A stretch of 64,000 nt of DNA, from assembly GCA_002345545.1 (NCBI GenBank), contig DDVW01000064.1, positions 27,410 through 91,409 on the forward strand, in the 5' to 3' direction. A program made the position numbers and the translations under genes. Shown piece after piece: positions 9,087-18,074 of this stretch (positions are counted from its first letter, which is position 1; the number at the start of each line of letters is the position of its first letter). The notes under the pieces are model-generated. The model saw only the letters and a list, made by a program, of their open reading frames with translations, was not told the DNA's origin and made no database searches. The stretch is from Stenotrophomonas sp. UBA2302 (GTDB lineage: Bacteria > Pseudomonadota > Gammaproteobacteria > Xanthomonadales > Xanthomonadaceae).

Positions 9087-9104
9087 CTCATGTCCCGTGC
9101 CGGC

Positions 9105-11480
9105 TCAGCGTGGGCGCAAGGTGAGGGTGTGAAGGGGCGGGCCGGGCAGGAAGGGGCGGGCGTTGCCCTGTACCCAGTCCTCATGGCCAGCGCCCCAGAA
9201 AGGCGAGAGTGGATGGCCGCTCTGACCGCCGGGCATGTGCACGATGCCATCGGCCTCATGGCCGGGGGAAACCACCATCCGCTGCGAGGCGCCGAACTTC
9301 GGGCCTTGCACGCGTGGCAGGTTGTCATCGCCGGGCAGCGGCTGCGGTTCCATGCACAGCCAGCGGTGGGACAACGCGGGCAGGGCGCGTGAGAGCGGAT
9401 GGCAGATCGTACTGGTGTTGCGCTCGCCCCAGGTGCGCCCGGCAAGATCGGCCCCTTGTGCAGCCAGGTCGGCCTCCAGTCTGCGCACGCTGTCCGCCAA
9501 CAGTCCGTCCCAGTTGCTGTAGGCAGGTGGCAGCAGGTGGTCGGGGCGCTGTTCCAGCATCGGCCAGACCACCCCTTCAAGCTGGGCAAATTTCGGGGTG
9601 ATGAAACGCTCACCCAGCTGGCTCCTGGCCGGCGCCAGCAGCGCCTCCTGAAGGGTATCCAGGGTGATGCCACGGAAGCCCCGGGCCAGCCTGTAGCTCA
9701 CGGAATCGACACTGGCATGGCCGTCCCAGTTCCGGCTGGCGGCCTCGATCCGCTGCAGCGCCGGGTCGTCACTGTGTTCGACCGTAGCCCGTAACAGTTT
9801 CCACCAGCGTTCCATCAGCACTGCACGATCATCGAGCTGGATGTCGAGCAGGTCGGCTTCACGGAACCGCTCACGGGAGAACAGTTGTTCGCGGATCTGC
9901 CGTGCGCGCGCCCCCAGGTCATAGCCGCCATCGCCGGCAAGATCCAGCGCGGCGCCGTCCAGCACGCGGGTGTTGGCGGTCCATAAGCGATGGTCGGAAG
10001 GGTCGACCAGTGCCGGCGCCTGGTCGCTGCGAACCGGCCAGGGGCGGCAGGTGGTGTCTTTTTCCCGCAGGTCATTGATGCCGGTGGTGTGGCACGCACC
10101 GTCGCGATCCGGACGTGCGCCGATCAGGCGCCAGGCGATGCGGCCGCGGCTGTCGGCAAGCAAAAGGTTCTGTGCCGGGATGCCGGAGCGGTCGGCTACC
10201 GCCAGCGCGGCATCGAGATCCGAAGCGCGTGCCATTCCGGCAAAATCCAGCCGCACCGCGCCCGGCAGCTGTGCCACCCAGCGCAACGCCAGCAGGCTGC
10301 CATCGGCATCCTCGTGCAACACCGGGCCCCAGTCGCTTTCGCGCACGATGAAGGGCTCGGCCGGACCGCCCGCCACGGTGATCATCTCCCGCTGCTCGCG
10401 CAGTGGTGCGCCCGCTGGCAGCCGCGCCCAGTCGGCAGTATCGATGTAGCTGTTGGTGAAGCCCCAGGCGACGCGGGTATTGCTGCCGACGATCACGGCC
10501 GGCAGACCGGGCAGGGTGAAGCCGCTGACATCGACCTTGCCGCCGGGTGTGGCCGGATCGGTATAGCGCAGCCGTGCGCGGAACCAGATGTTGGGTGCGC
10601 GCAGGCCCAGGTGCATGTCGTCGGCGAGGATCGCGCGGGCATCGGCGGTGAGTGCGCCGGCAACAGCGAAATTGTTGCTGCCGGGGAAGTGTTCCTGCGC
10701 CGCGGCGGGTGTGCCGTGGCCGTCCTCCTGCAGGACGGTGGGTGTCTGCATCAGGCTGCTGTCTGCCAGATTGCGCAGGTCCACGGCATCGGCCCCCGGC
10801 AAGAGCGCATCGCCACGCGGCGTGCCGAACAGCGGGGCATCCCAATCGCTGCCGTCATGGCTGAGCAGGGCGTACAGCGCAGGCGGGGTGACTTCGCGCA
10901 GGCGGGCCAAGGCCAGCTCGCGGGTATTGGCCGGGTCCTGCAGGTCGGTATACATCGCCAGCCCGGTCAGTATCGAATCCTCCACTTCCCACGGACGGGG
11001 TGTCTGGCGCAGCAGCAGGTAGGGCCAGGGCCGTACCTTCAGCGCGGCCAGGCCGGCATTGACACCGTCACGATAGGCTTCGATCAGGGCGCGCTTGTCG
11101 CCCAGTGCGGTGCCAAGGCTGTCGCGGGTGCGGGCACGCAGGCGGTGGACACGCAGGTGGCGGTCCATTGGCAGCGCGTCGGGGCCAAACAGCTCGGCCA
11201 GCTCGCCGGCAGCGGAGCGCCGCATCAGGTCCATTTCGAAGAAGCGCTCCTGTGCATGTACATAGCCCAGGGCGCGGGCCATGTCGGCTTCACTGGAGGC
11301 CGTGACCGTGACCACCCCCAGCGCGTCGCGCTCGATGGAGGCCGCAGCGGCAAGGCCGGGGAGAAGGGGCTCTCCCTCCAGTTGCGGCAGACTGCCACGC
11401 AGCAACAGCCACAGGCTCAGCAATGCAAGCAGCAGCAAGCAAAGAACGATCCCCAGTGAACGCAGCAGCCAATGCAGCAC
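9105..11480 (-). CDS. Penicillin acylase family protein (Ntn hydrolase)
   Basis: A 791-residue member of the penicillin/acyl-homoserine-lactone acylase family (peptidase S45). An N-terminal hydrophobic helix (residues 11-27) can serve as signal or anchor for the periplasm. The alpha region contains the ALGYVHAQERFFEMDLMRR signature. The autocatalytic site is PGSNNFAV, with Ser268 as the expected new N-terminal nucleophile after self-cleavage. ADDMHLGLRAPNIWF and GFTLPGLPAVIVGSNTRVAWGFTN are typical beta-chain motifs. The start is GTG at 11480, behind a purine-rich GGGGGTAGG. Substrate cannot be told from sequence; members cleave beta-lactam side chains, AHL signals or other amides. The rpf quorum-sensing genes are 23 kb away and use a different signal chemistry. 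Confidence 0.9.
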   Translation of the reverse strand: MLHWLLRSLGIVLCLLLLALLSLWLLLRGSLPQLEGEPLLPGLAAAASIERDALGVVTVTASSEADMARALGYVHAQERFFEMDLMRRSAAGELAELFGPDALPMDRHLRVHRLRARTRDSLGTALGDKRALIEAYRDGVNAGLAALKVRPWPYLLLRQTPRPWEVEDSILTGLAMYTDLQDPANTRELALARLREVTPPALYALLSHDGSDWDAPLFGTPRGDALLPGADAVDLRNLADSSLMQTPTVLQEDGHGTPAAAQEHFPGSNNFAVAGALTADARAILADDMHLGLRAPNIWFRARLRYTDPATPGGKVDVSGFTLPGLPAVIVGSNTRVAWGFTNSYIDTADWARLPAGAPLREQREMITVAGGPAEPFIVRESDWGPVLHEDADGSLLALRWVAQLPGAVRLDFAGMARASDLDAALAVADRSGIPAQNLLLADSRGRIAWRLIGARPDRDGACHTTGINDLREKDTTCRPWPVRSDQAPALVDPSDHRLWTANTRVLDGAALDLAGDGGYDLGARARQIREQLFSRERFREADLLDIQLDDRAVLMERWWKLLRATVEHSDDPALQRIEAASRNWDGHASVDSVSYRLARGFRGITLDTLQEALLAPARSQLGERFITPKFAQLEGVVWPMLEQRPDHLLPPAYSNWDGLLADSVRRLEADLAAQGADLAGRTWGERNTSTICHPLSRALPALSHRWLCMEPQPLPGDDNLPRVQGPKFGASQRMVVSPGHEADGIVHMPGGQSGHPLSPFWGAGHEDWVQGNARPFLPGPPLHTLTLRPR

Positions 11481-11629
11481 AGACCTACCCCCGGTAGCGG
11501 TTCTGTGGCGATTGTAGACAGCTTGTCCAGCCGGAAGCGGGCGGGACGCGATTGAAAGTGATTCCGATTAGATCATCGACCTGCCGGATCGGGCACTCTA
11601 TGCACTGTCCTAACCATCAGGAGCCCCCC

Positions 11630-12118
11630 ATGCAAGGTAATCCCGACGTCATCGAATGCCTGAAAGAGCTGCTGCGCGGCGAGCTGGCGGCACGCGACCA
11701 GTATTTCATCCATTCCCGCCGCTACGAGGATCAGGGACTGATGGCGTTGTACGAACGCATCGGCCACGAAATGGAAGAGGAGACCGAACACGCCGACGCG
11801 CTGCTGCGCCGGATCCTGTTCCTGGGCGGCGATCCGGACATGCGCCCGCATGCGTTCGAGCCGGGCGTGACCGTGGTGGAAATGCTGGAAAAAGACCTGC
11901 AGGTCGAATACCAGGTGCGCGCCAGTCTCGCCGCCGGCGTGAAGCTGTGTGAAACGCACGGCGACTATGTCAGCCGCGACATCCTTATCGCGCAGCTGCG
12001 TGATACCGAGGAAGACCATGCCTGGTGGCTGGAGCAGCAGCTGGGCCTGATCAAGCGCATCGGCCTGGAGCTGTACCAGACCAGCAAGATCGACGCCAAG
12101 GGTGCGCCGGCACACTGA
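11630..12118 (+). CDS. bfr: Bacterioferritin-type ferritin lacking the heme-ligand Met
   Basis: A 162-residue four-helix iron-storage protein. It forms 24-subunit shells that oxidise and store iron. The dinuclear ferroxidase ligands of bacterioferritin align: Glu18, Glu51, His54, the Glu of VEYQ in helix C, and Glu and His of DTEEDH in helix D, with Tyr25 also present. Met52, which binds heme at the two-fold axis in E. coli Bfr, is Thr here (EEETEHAD), so this subunit probably does not bind heme by itself. Mixed shells with a heme-binding partner, as described in pseudomonads, are possible. The ATG at 11630 starts the conserved MQGNPDVIE and follows a CAGGAG sequence. Confidence 0.92.
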   Translation: MQGNPDVIECLKELLRGELAARDQYFIHSRRYEDQGLMALYERIGHEMEEETEHADALLRRILFLGGDPDMRPHAFEPGVTVVEMLEKDLQVEYQVRASLAAGVKLCETHGDYVSRDILIAQLRDTEEDHAWWLEQQLGLIKRIGLELYQTSKIDAKGAPAH

Positions 12119-12134
12119 TGCCGGCAGCAGCAAT

Positions 12135-12163
12135 GACAAAGGCCGGGATCGCCGGCCTTTGTC
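12135..12163. terminator. Bidirectional hairpin between bfr and tpm
   Basis: A perfect 12-bp stem GACAAAGGCCGG / CCGGCCTTTGTC with a GATCG loop lies between two convergent genes. The TTT at the stem end and the AAA on the other side could serve either direction. Confidence 0.7.
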
Positions 12164-12182
12164 GTTTCCGGGAGTAAGGTTT

Positions 12183-12842
12183 TCAGCTTTCGGCACGGCG
12201 CATGCGGTAGACCGCCGTGGACAATGCGCTCACTCCTTCGGCGCGGAAGCCGGGTTCCTGCGCGAGGATGTCGCGGCGCTCGACCGGCTCCACCTGCCAG
12301 GCGGGAGCAAATAGCATCACCTCCGCCTGTTCCACCGAAAACGGCGGGCCGGCCTTTTCTTCCTGCGGATATTCAAGGGTAATCAGCAGACCACCACAGC
12401 CGGAGGGCAGCCGTTGGTACACGGTGTGGCGGTAGCGCTGGCGCAGCTCCGGCGGCAGTGCGATCAGGGCGGCGCGGTCTTAGATGCCGGCGATGTCGGC
12501 CAGCAGGGTGTCGTCAAGGGCGAAGGCGTCACCGCAGATGATTTCGATCGACCCGGCCAGGTAGTGCTCGCCGAGCGGGGTGGTGTGGTGTTGCGGCTGT
12601 ATTCCCGCCTCCTCGAAGAACTGTGACACCGCCAGCGGCGACAGCTCGACGCCAAGCACGCGGTGGCCCTGTGCCGCCAGCCAGTGCATGTCCAGCGTCT
12701 TGCCGCACAACGGCACCAGCACGCGGCTGCCGCGGGGCAGCTGGAGATCCTGCCAGTGCTTTTGCAGCAACGGCATCACCTCCTCGCGATGAAAGCCGAT
12801 CTGGCCATCGTGCCAGCGCTGGAGCCAGAAGTCGGGATGCAT
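12183..12842 (-). pseudogene. tpm: Thiopurine S-methyltransferase gene with one in-frame TAA
   Basis: The frame from 12842 reads MHPDFWLQRWHDGQIGFH and RVLVPLCGKTLDMHWLAAQG (the S-adenosylmethionine site). It reaches TAA at codon 121 (12480-12482), then continues in the same frame as DRAALIALPPELRQRY to a normal C-terminus (STAVYRMRRAES). The total of 220 codons is the usual length for bacterial thiopurine methyltransferases, which act on thiopurines and tellurite or selenite compounds. The interrupted motif is normally (I/V)YDRAAL, so the stop replaces a conserved Tyr. No other lesion is visible, which suggests a recent nonsense mutation. A truncated 120-residue product would lack the substrate half. 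Confidence 0.85.
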
Positions 12843-13277
12843 GGCCTCTCTCCGTGGGTGACTGCCATTGATTGTAGGGCGCGGTTGGCCCGCGTCTGAC
12901 CTGTCCCGTTGCCGACATTCTTTGCCGCTGTCCGGCTTTCAGCTCCAGGGCCGTGCGCCGGTGCTTGCGGATGGATGACCCAGCCAATTCATCAGCTTCC
13001 CGGACGCGCACGAAATTGCTGCAGGCGCACTTTCCAAGTACGGACAATTGCGGTGTGATGAGCGCGTATCCGCTGTCACGTCCCACCTTTTCCGGAACGC
13101 GTCGCCATGGTGAACCCCGATGTCTGCTTGATGCGGCATGGCCTGTGCAGGCCGGGGGCATATTTTGCGTTACATCGGTTCGTGGGGCGTTTCCTGATGG
13201 CGTGACTCGTTGTCGATGCGCCGCTGGCCTGGATCGCATCGCACTGTTCCAACCCCTTCCGTCACCTTGCCGCTTCC
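12843..13277. other. Intergenic region without a recognised gene
   Basis: About 435 bases between the divergent tpm and E1 genes. I see no conserved protein, RNA gene or repeat. The promoters of both genes should lie here, but no convincing -35/-10 pair stood out. Confidence 0.5.
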
Positions 13278-13292
13278 GTGGAGCTTGTCTGC

Positions 13293-15563
13293 ATGTTTGC
13301 CTGTGTACCCGATCCCATTCCCGCCCGGATGAAGGGCTTGAACCGCGCCGAAATCTGCGATGTCAACTTCATCGAGTTCGTCAATGGATTGGGGCAGGGC
13401 CCCGGGCATGCCCCACAAGATGCGGCACCGGTGTTGCCGGGCAGTGCGTTGGATGCGCAGGGGTTCCGCGAGCTGTTCGAGTCGCAGCTGATCAGCCGTC
13501 ACCTGGACCTGATGGCCCGGGTGCTGCGCGTGCAGAACAAGGTCTTCTACACGATCGGCTCGTCCGGGCATGAAGGCAATGCGATGGTGGCGCGTGCGAC
13601 GCGGCATACCGATCCGGCATTCCTGCATTACCGCTCGGGCGGCTTCATGGCCGAGCGCTTCCGCAAGCTGCCGGGCATGGATCCGGTAATGGATTCGGCG
13701 CTGTCCTTTGCTGCCAGCAAGGAGGACCCGGCCAGCGGCGGTCGGCACAAAGTGTGGGGCAGCAAGCCGCTGTGGGTATTGCCGCAGACCTCGACCATCG
13801 CCTCGCATCTGCCCAAGGCGCTGGGCACGGCGATGGCCATCGAGGCCGGCAAGCGCCTTGGCCTCAGCCTGCCGGTTCCCGATGACAGCATCACCATCTG
13901 CTCCTTCGGCGACGCTTCGGCCAACCATGCCACCGCGCAGACCGCGTTCAACGCCGCGGCGTGGAGCAGCTTCCAGAAGCTGCCGGCGCCGGTACTGTTC
14001 ATCTGCGAGGACAACGGCATCGGCATCTCGGTGAAGACGCCGGACGGCTGGATCGCCGAAAGCTTCCGCCATCGTCCCGGCCTGGACTACTTCCATGCCG
14101 ATGGGCTGGATCTGGCCGGCGGTTATGCCGAGGTGCAGCGGGCGGTGGAGCATTGCCGCACCACCCGGCGGCCGACCTTCCTGCACCTGCGCACCACCCG
14201 CATCATGGGGCACGCCGGCACCGATTTCGAGATCGAGTGGCGTGCGCTGGAAGAGCTGTGCGCGGTGGAGGCGGGTGATCCGCTGCTGCGTTCGGCACAG
14301 ATTGCGGTCGAATCGGGGCTGATGGACAAGGATGAAGTGCTGGCGCTGTACGAACAGACGCGCAAGCGCTGTTTCGCCGCCGCGGAAGCGGCCGACCAGC
14401 GCCCGCGCCTGACCGCGCTGGCCGATGTCATCGCTCCGCTGGCGCCCTATACCCCGGAAAAAGTGCAGACCGAAGCCACGCGCGCCGACTTCGGCGAGCG
14501 ACGGCTGCAGGTGTTCAGCAGCGAGGCGGCACTGCCCGAGAAGCAGCCGGCCAGGCATCTGGCCATCCAGATCAACCAGTCGCTGCACGACCTGTTCGCC
14601 AAGTACCCGGAAACCGTGCTGTTCGGCGAGGACGTGGCGCAGAAGGGCGGCGTCTATACAGTTACAAAGGGCCTGCAGAAGGCATTTGGCCCGTGCCGGG
14701 TGTTCAACACCCTGCTGGACGAGACGATGATCCTGGGCATGGCGCAGGGGTTTGCCAACATGGGCCTGATGCCGGTGCCGGAAATCCAGTACCTGGCCTA
14801 TCTGCACAACGCCATCGACCAGGTGCGCGGCGAAGCCTGTTCGCTGCAGTTCTTCTCCAACGACCAGTTCCGCAACCCGATGTTGATCCGCATGGCGGGT
14901 CTGGGTTACCAGAAGGGCTTCGGTGGCCACTTCCACAACGACAACTCGATCTCCGCCCTGCGCGATATTCCCGGGCTGGTGGTGGGTTGTCCGTCGCGCG
15001 GCGACGACGCGGCGGCGATGCTGCGCACGCTGGCGGCACTGGCCAAGGCGGATGGGCGGGTATGCATCTTCCTGGAGCCGATCGCGCTGTATATGACCAA
15101 GGACCTGTACGAGCCGGGTGATGGACAGTGGCTGTTCCCGTACCCGGCACCAGAACAGGCGCTCACCCTTGGCGAGGGCCGCGTGTACGGAGAAGGCCAC
15201 GATGATCTGGTGATCTTCACCTATGGCAACGGCGTACCGATGGCACTGCGGGCCGCACGGACCATCGAACACACGCAGGGGTGGAAGGTGCGGGTGCTCG
15301 ACCTGCGCTGGCTGGTGCCGCTCAACGCCGACTGGATCGCCACCCAGGCCAAGGGTGCCAGACGCATCATCGTGCTGGACGAAGGCCGCCACAGCGCCGG
15401 GATCGGCGAGGGCGTGATCACCGCGCTGGTCGAGGCCGGCCTGGGTGGGGTTCCGCTGCGGCGGGTGACCGGTGCCGATACCTACACGCCGTTGGCCGGT
15501 GCCGCCCTGCTGGTGCTGCCAGGCGATGAGGATGTGGTGGCCGCGGCCGCGCAGCTGGAGTGA
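13293..15563 (+). CDS. Fused alpha/beta E1 component of a 2-oxoacid dehydrogenase
   Basis: About 756 residues joining the alpha and beta subunits of a thiamine-diphosphate E1 in one chain. The alpha half (to about 390) contains GSSGHEGNAMVARA, the thiamine site starting FGDASANHATAQTAFN and ending FICEDNGIGIS, and RTTRIMGHAGTDFE. The beta half begins near LAIQINQSLHDLFAKYP and shows FGEDVAQKGGVYTVTKGL, PVPEIQYLAYLHNAIDQ and the C-terminal transketolase-like VRVLDLRWLVPL. Fused E1s of branched-chain type exist in this family. No E2 or E3 gene is adjacent, so the partner must be elsewhere. The canonical GDG...NN motif is GDA...DN here. ATGs at 13278, 13293 and 13329 are all possible; the choice is uncertain. 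Confidence 0.85.
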   Translation: MFACVPDPIPARMKGLNRAEICDVNFIEFVNGLGQGPGHAPQDAAPVLPGSALDAQGFRELFESQLISRHLDLMARVLRVQNKVFYTIGSSGHEGNAMVARATRHTDPAFLHYRSGGFMAERFRKLPGMDPVMDSALSFAASKEDPASGGRHKVWGSKPLWVLPQTSTIASHLPKALGTAMAIEAGKRLGLSLPVPDDSITICSFGDASANHATAQTAFNAAAWSSFQKLPAPVLFICEDNGIGISVKTPDGWIAESFRHRPGLDYFHADGLDLAGGYAEVQRAVEHCRTTRRPTFLHLRTTRIMGHAGTDFEIEWRALEELCAVEAGDPLLRSAQIAVESGLMDKDEVLALYEQTRKRCFAAAEAADQRPRLTALADVIAPLAPYTPEKVQTEATRADFGERRLQVFSSEAALPEKQPARHLAIQINQSLHDLFAKYPETVLFGEDVAQKGGVYTVTKGLQKAFGPCRVFNTLLDETMILGMAQGFANMGLMPVPEIQYLAYLHNAIDQVRGEACSLQFFSNDQFRNPMLIRMAGLGYQKGFGGHFHNDNSISALRDIPGLVVGCPSRGDDAAAMLRTLAALAKADGRVCIFLEPIALYMTKDLYEPGDGQWLFPYPAPEQALTLGEGRVYGEGHDDLVIFTYGNGVPMALRAARTIEHTQGWKVRVLDLRWLVPLNADWIATQAKGARRIIVLDEGRHSAGIGEGVITALVEAGLGGVPLRRVTGADTYTPLAGAALLVLPGDEDVVAAAAQLE

Positions 15564-15715
15564 GGCATCTGCCATCGCGGTCCGGCTGGCACGCCCGCGC
15601 GTTGCGGCAAGCTCGCCCCTCCCGCGTCCGCGGGAACGGGGCGGGGCGCGCGGCCTTCACCCGGTCCAACGCGGCGGGCGGCTAGCCTGCTCCCATCTTC
15701 CGGTTGGAGCCCGCC

Positions 15716-16273
15716 ATGAGCCCGTACAAGATTGCCGTTTTCGTCGGTAGCCTGCGCAAGGATTCGATCAACCGCCGCTTGGCGCATGCGCTGGAGAAGC
15801 TGGCCGGGGACCGGGCCAGCTTCGAGTACATCCAGATCGGCGATATCCCGCTGTACAACCAGGACCACGACGGCCAGTTTCCGGCGCAGGGCACGCGGAT
15901 GAAGAGCCAGGTGCGCGCCGCCGACGCGGTCCTGTTCGTCACCCCCGAGTACAACCGGTCCATCCCCGGCGTGCTGAAGAATGCCATCGACACCGCGTCG
16001 CGGCCGTACGGCGACAATGCCTTCGACGGCAAGCCGGCGGCGGTGACCGGTGCCTCCATCGGGGCCATCGGCAGTGCATTGGCCCAGCAGCACCTGCGCA
16101 ACGTGCTCGTGTTCGTGAATCTGGCGGTGCTGGCGCAGCCGGAGGCCTTCCTGCACTTCAAGGAGGGGCTGATCGAGGCCGACGGCACGATCACCAACGA
16201 GGCCACGCGGACGTTCCTGCAGGACTTCGTGGATCGCTTCCTGGCCTGGATCGGGACCCACCACGCCGGCTGA
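15716..16273 (+). CDS. NADPH-dependent FMN reductase family protein
   Basis: A 185-residue flavodoxin-like oxidoreductase of the ChrR/YieF/azoreductase group. It has the FMN phosphate loop GSLRKDSINRRLA, the IPLYNQD segment, and the hallmark TPEYNRSIPGVLKNAIDTASRP that contacts the flavin. Such enzymes reduce quinones, chromate or azo compounds with NAD(P)H; the true substrate cannot be read from sequence. The ATG at 15716 follows TTGGAGCCCGCC. It is a single-gene unit with a terminator downstream. Confidence 0.9.
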   Translation: MSPYKIAVFVGSLRKDSINRRLAHALEKLAGDRASFEYIQIGDIPLYNQDHDGQFPAQGTRMKSQVRAADAVLFVTPEYNRSIPGVLKNAIDTASRPYGDNAFDGKPAAVTGASIGAIGSALAQQHLRNVLVFVNLAVLAQPEAFLHFKEGLIEADGTITNEATRTFLQDFVDRFLAWIGTHHAG

Positions 16274-16309
16274 GCGGTCGGCACGGACGCGGCGGCTTTG
16301 CGATAATCG

Positions 16310-16345
16310 GCACCCGGCGCCGCAACGGCGTCGGGTGCTTCTTTC
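16310..16345 (+). terminator. Intrinsic terminator after the FMN reductase gene
   Basis: A 12-bp stem GCACCCGGCGCC / GGCGTCGGGTGC (one G-T pair), loop GCAAC, is followed by TTCTTTC. Confidence 0.8.
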
Positions 16346-16394
16346 TGTATGGCCGCCCAGACCGGAACGCCCCGCCAGGCCGCGGGGGCTGTAA

Positions 16395-16414
16395 TTGTGG
16401 ACAGGTTATCCACA
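16395..16414 (+). promoter_or_regulatory. Inverted DnaA boxes upstream of dnaB
   Basis: A perfect consensus DnaA box TTATCCACA lies at 16406-16414. A second box-like sequence in the opposite orientation (TTGTGGACA, 16395-16403) precedes it, so the two form an imperfect palindrome TGTGGA-N7-TCCACA. They lie about 80 bases before the dnaB start and could let the replication initiator DnaA control transcription of the helicase gene. Functional use is inference. Confidence 0.55.
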
Positions 16415-16491
16415 GAGTTGTCCGTACCCCCGGTGGCAGATCCCCACCTACCATGGCCGTAGTGCCTTAGCGCAGGAATCACGTTTTTCTT

Positions 16492-17907
16492 ATGTCCGCT
16501 CGTACTGGTTTCCGTTCCGACCGCAACGACCGCGCTGAGCGCGGCGAACAGCGCATTGATGCCCTGCGCGTACCCCCGCATTCGGTGGAAGCCGAGCAGG
16601 CGGTGCTCGGTGGCCTGATGCTGGCGCCGGAGGCATTCGATCGGGTCAACGAGGCGCTGACCGAGAAGGACTTCTACCGCCGCGACCACCAGCTGATCTA
16701 CCGTGCCATCCGCGAGCTGTCCGAGCGCGACCGCCCGTTTGACGCGGTCACGCTGGGCGAATGGTTCGAGTCGCAGGGCAAGCTGGAACAGGTCGGCGAT
16801 GGTGCCTATCTGATCGAACTGGCCAGCACCACGCCGTCGGCGGCCAACATCAGCGCCTACGCCGAGATCGTGCGCGACAAGGCCGTGCTGCGGCAGCTGA
16901 TCCAGGTCGGTACCGACATCGTCAACGATGGCTTCCAGCCCGAGGGGCGCGACAGCTCCGAGCTGCTGGCTACCGCCGAGAAGTCGGTGTTCGCCATCGC
17001 CGAGCAGGGCGCGCGTGGTCGTACCGACTTCGTGGCCATGCCCGGAGCGCTGAAGGACGCCTTCGAGGAGCTGCGCAACCGCTTCGAGAACGGCGGTAAC
17101 ATCACCGGCCTGCCGACCGGCTACAACGACTTCGACGCGATGACCGCCGGCCTGCAGCCGACCGACCTGATCATCTTGGCCGCGCGTCCGGCCATGGGCA
17201 AGACCACCTTCGCGCTGAATATCGCCGAGTACGCGGCGATCAAGTCGAAGAAGGGCGTGGCGGTGTTCTCGATGGAAATGTCGGCCTCGCAGCTGGCGAT
17301 GCGTTTGATCTCCTCCAACGGCCGCATCAACGCCCAGCGCCTGCGTACCGGCCAGCTCGAGGACGAGGACTGGAGCCGCGTCACCGGCGCCATCCGCATG
17401 TTGAAGGAAACCAAGATCTTCATCGACGACACCCCGGGCGTGTCGCCGGAGGTGTTGCGCTCCAAGTGCCGCCGCCTCAAGCGCGAGCATGACCTGGGCC
17501 TGATCGTCATCGACTACCTGCAGCTGATGAGCGTGCCCGGCAACAGCGAGAACCGCGCCACCGAAATCTCCGAGATCTCGCGTTCGCTCAAGGGCCTGGC
17601 CAAGGAGTTGAACGTGCCGGTGATCGCGCTGTCGCAGCTCAACCGCTCGCTGGAAACGCGTACCGACAAGCGCCCGGTGATGGCCGACCTGCGCGAATCC
17701 GGCGCTATCGAGCAGGACGCGGACATGATCGTGTTCATCTACCGCGACGACTATTACAACAAGGAAAACTCGCCGGACAAGGGCCTGGCCGAGATCATCA
17801 TCGGCAAGCACCGTGGTGGCCCGACCGGTTCGTGCAAGCTGAAGTTCTTCGGCGAATACACCCGTTTCGACAACCTGTCGCACGACTCGGTGGGAGCGTT
17901 CGAGTAA
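16492..17907 (+). CDS. dnaB: Replicative DNA helicase DnaB
   Basis: DnaB is the hexameric 5'-to-3' helicase of the replication fork. The 471-residue protein has the N-terminal primase-interacting domain (PHSVEAEQAVLGGLMLAPEAF), a linker, and the RecA-like C-terminal ATPase. That domain shows Walker A ARPAMGKTTFALNIA, the conserved FSMEMSASQLAMR, Walker B LIVIDYLQLM, and the arginine-finger region ending in HRGGPTG. No intein interrupts the Walker motifs. The ATG follows a run TTTTTCTT with little Shine-Dalgarno; the start is set by homology and could vary by a few codons. DnaA boxes lie upstream. Confidence 0.96.
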   Translation: MSARTGFRSDRNDRAERGEQRIDALRVPPHSVEAEQAVLGGLMLAPEAFDRVNEALTEKDFYRRDHQLIYRAIRELSERDRPFDAVTLGEWFESQGKLEQVGDGAYLIELASTTPSAANISAYAEIVRDKAVLRQLIQVGTDIVNDGFQPEGRDSSELLATAEKSVFAIAEQGARGRTDFVAMPGALKDAFEELRNRFENGGNITGLPTGYNDFDAMTAGLQPTDLIILAARPAMGKTTFALNIAEYAAIKSKKGVAVFSMEMSASQLAMRLISSNGRINAQRLRTGQLEDEDWSRVTGAIRMLKETKIFIDDTPGVSPEVLRSKCRRLKREHDLGLIVIDYLQLMSVPGNSENRATEISEISRSLKGLAKELNVPVIALSQLNRSLETRTDKRPVMADLRESGAIEQDADMIVFIYRDDYYNKENSPDKGLAEIIIGKHRGGPTGSCKLKFFGEYTRFDNLSHDSVGAFE

Positions 17908-18074
17908 CACCGGGCATCCGCGGCTTCCGCGCGGCGACATCACCACCGCCGGAAGAGTCATTTATGAATGGATGCCGGTGCATGTGTAGGATCCGTCATG
18001 CCGGACTGGGTCCCGGCGTCTATGCTTTCCCGGCAACCCCACGCAGGCCGGTATGGCCATTCAAGGAGACCCAG

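Noticed and set aside
9087..9392. C-terminal continuation of the RidA-like frame as real protein
   Set aside because: It lies antisense to the acylase gene end and has no RidA homology. It is read-through caused by loss of the natural stop.
8754..12482. Genome-wide reassignment of TAA to Tyr, to explain the ridA-like and tpm interruptions
   Set aside because: TAA is the normal stop of the ArsC-like gene, dnaB, thrS, infC, rplT, pheS and ihfA in this window, so it terminates as usual.
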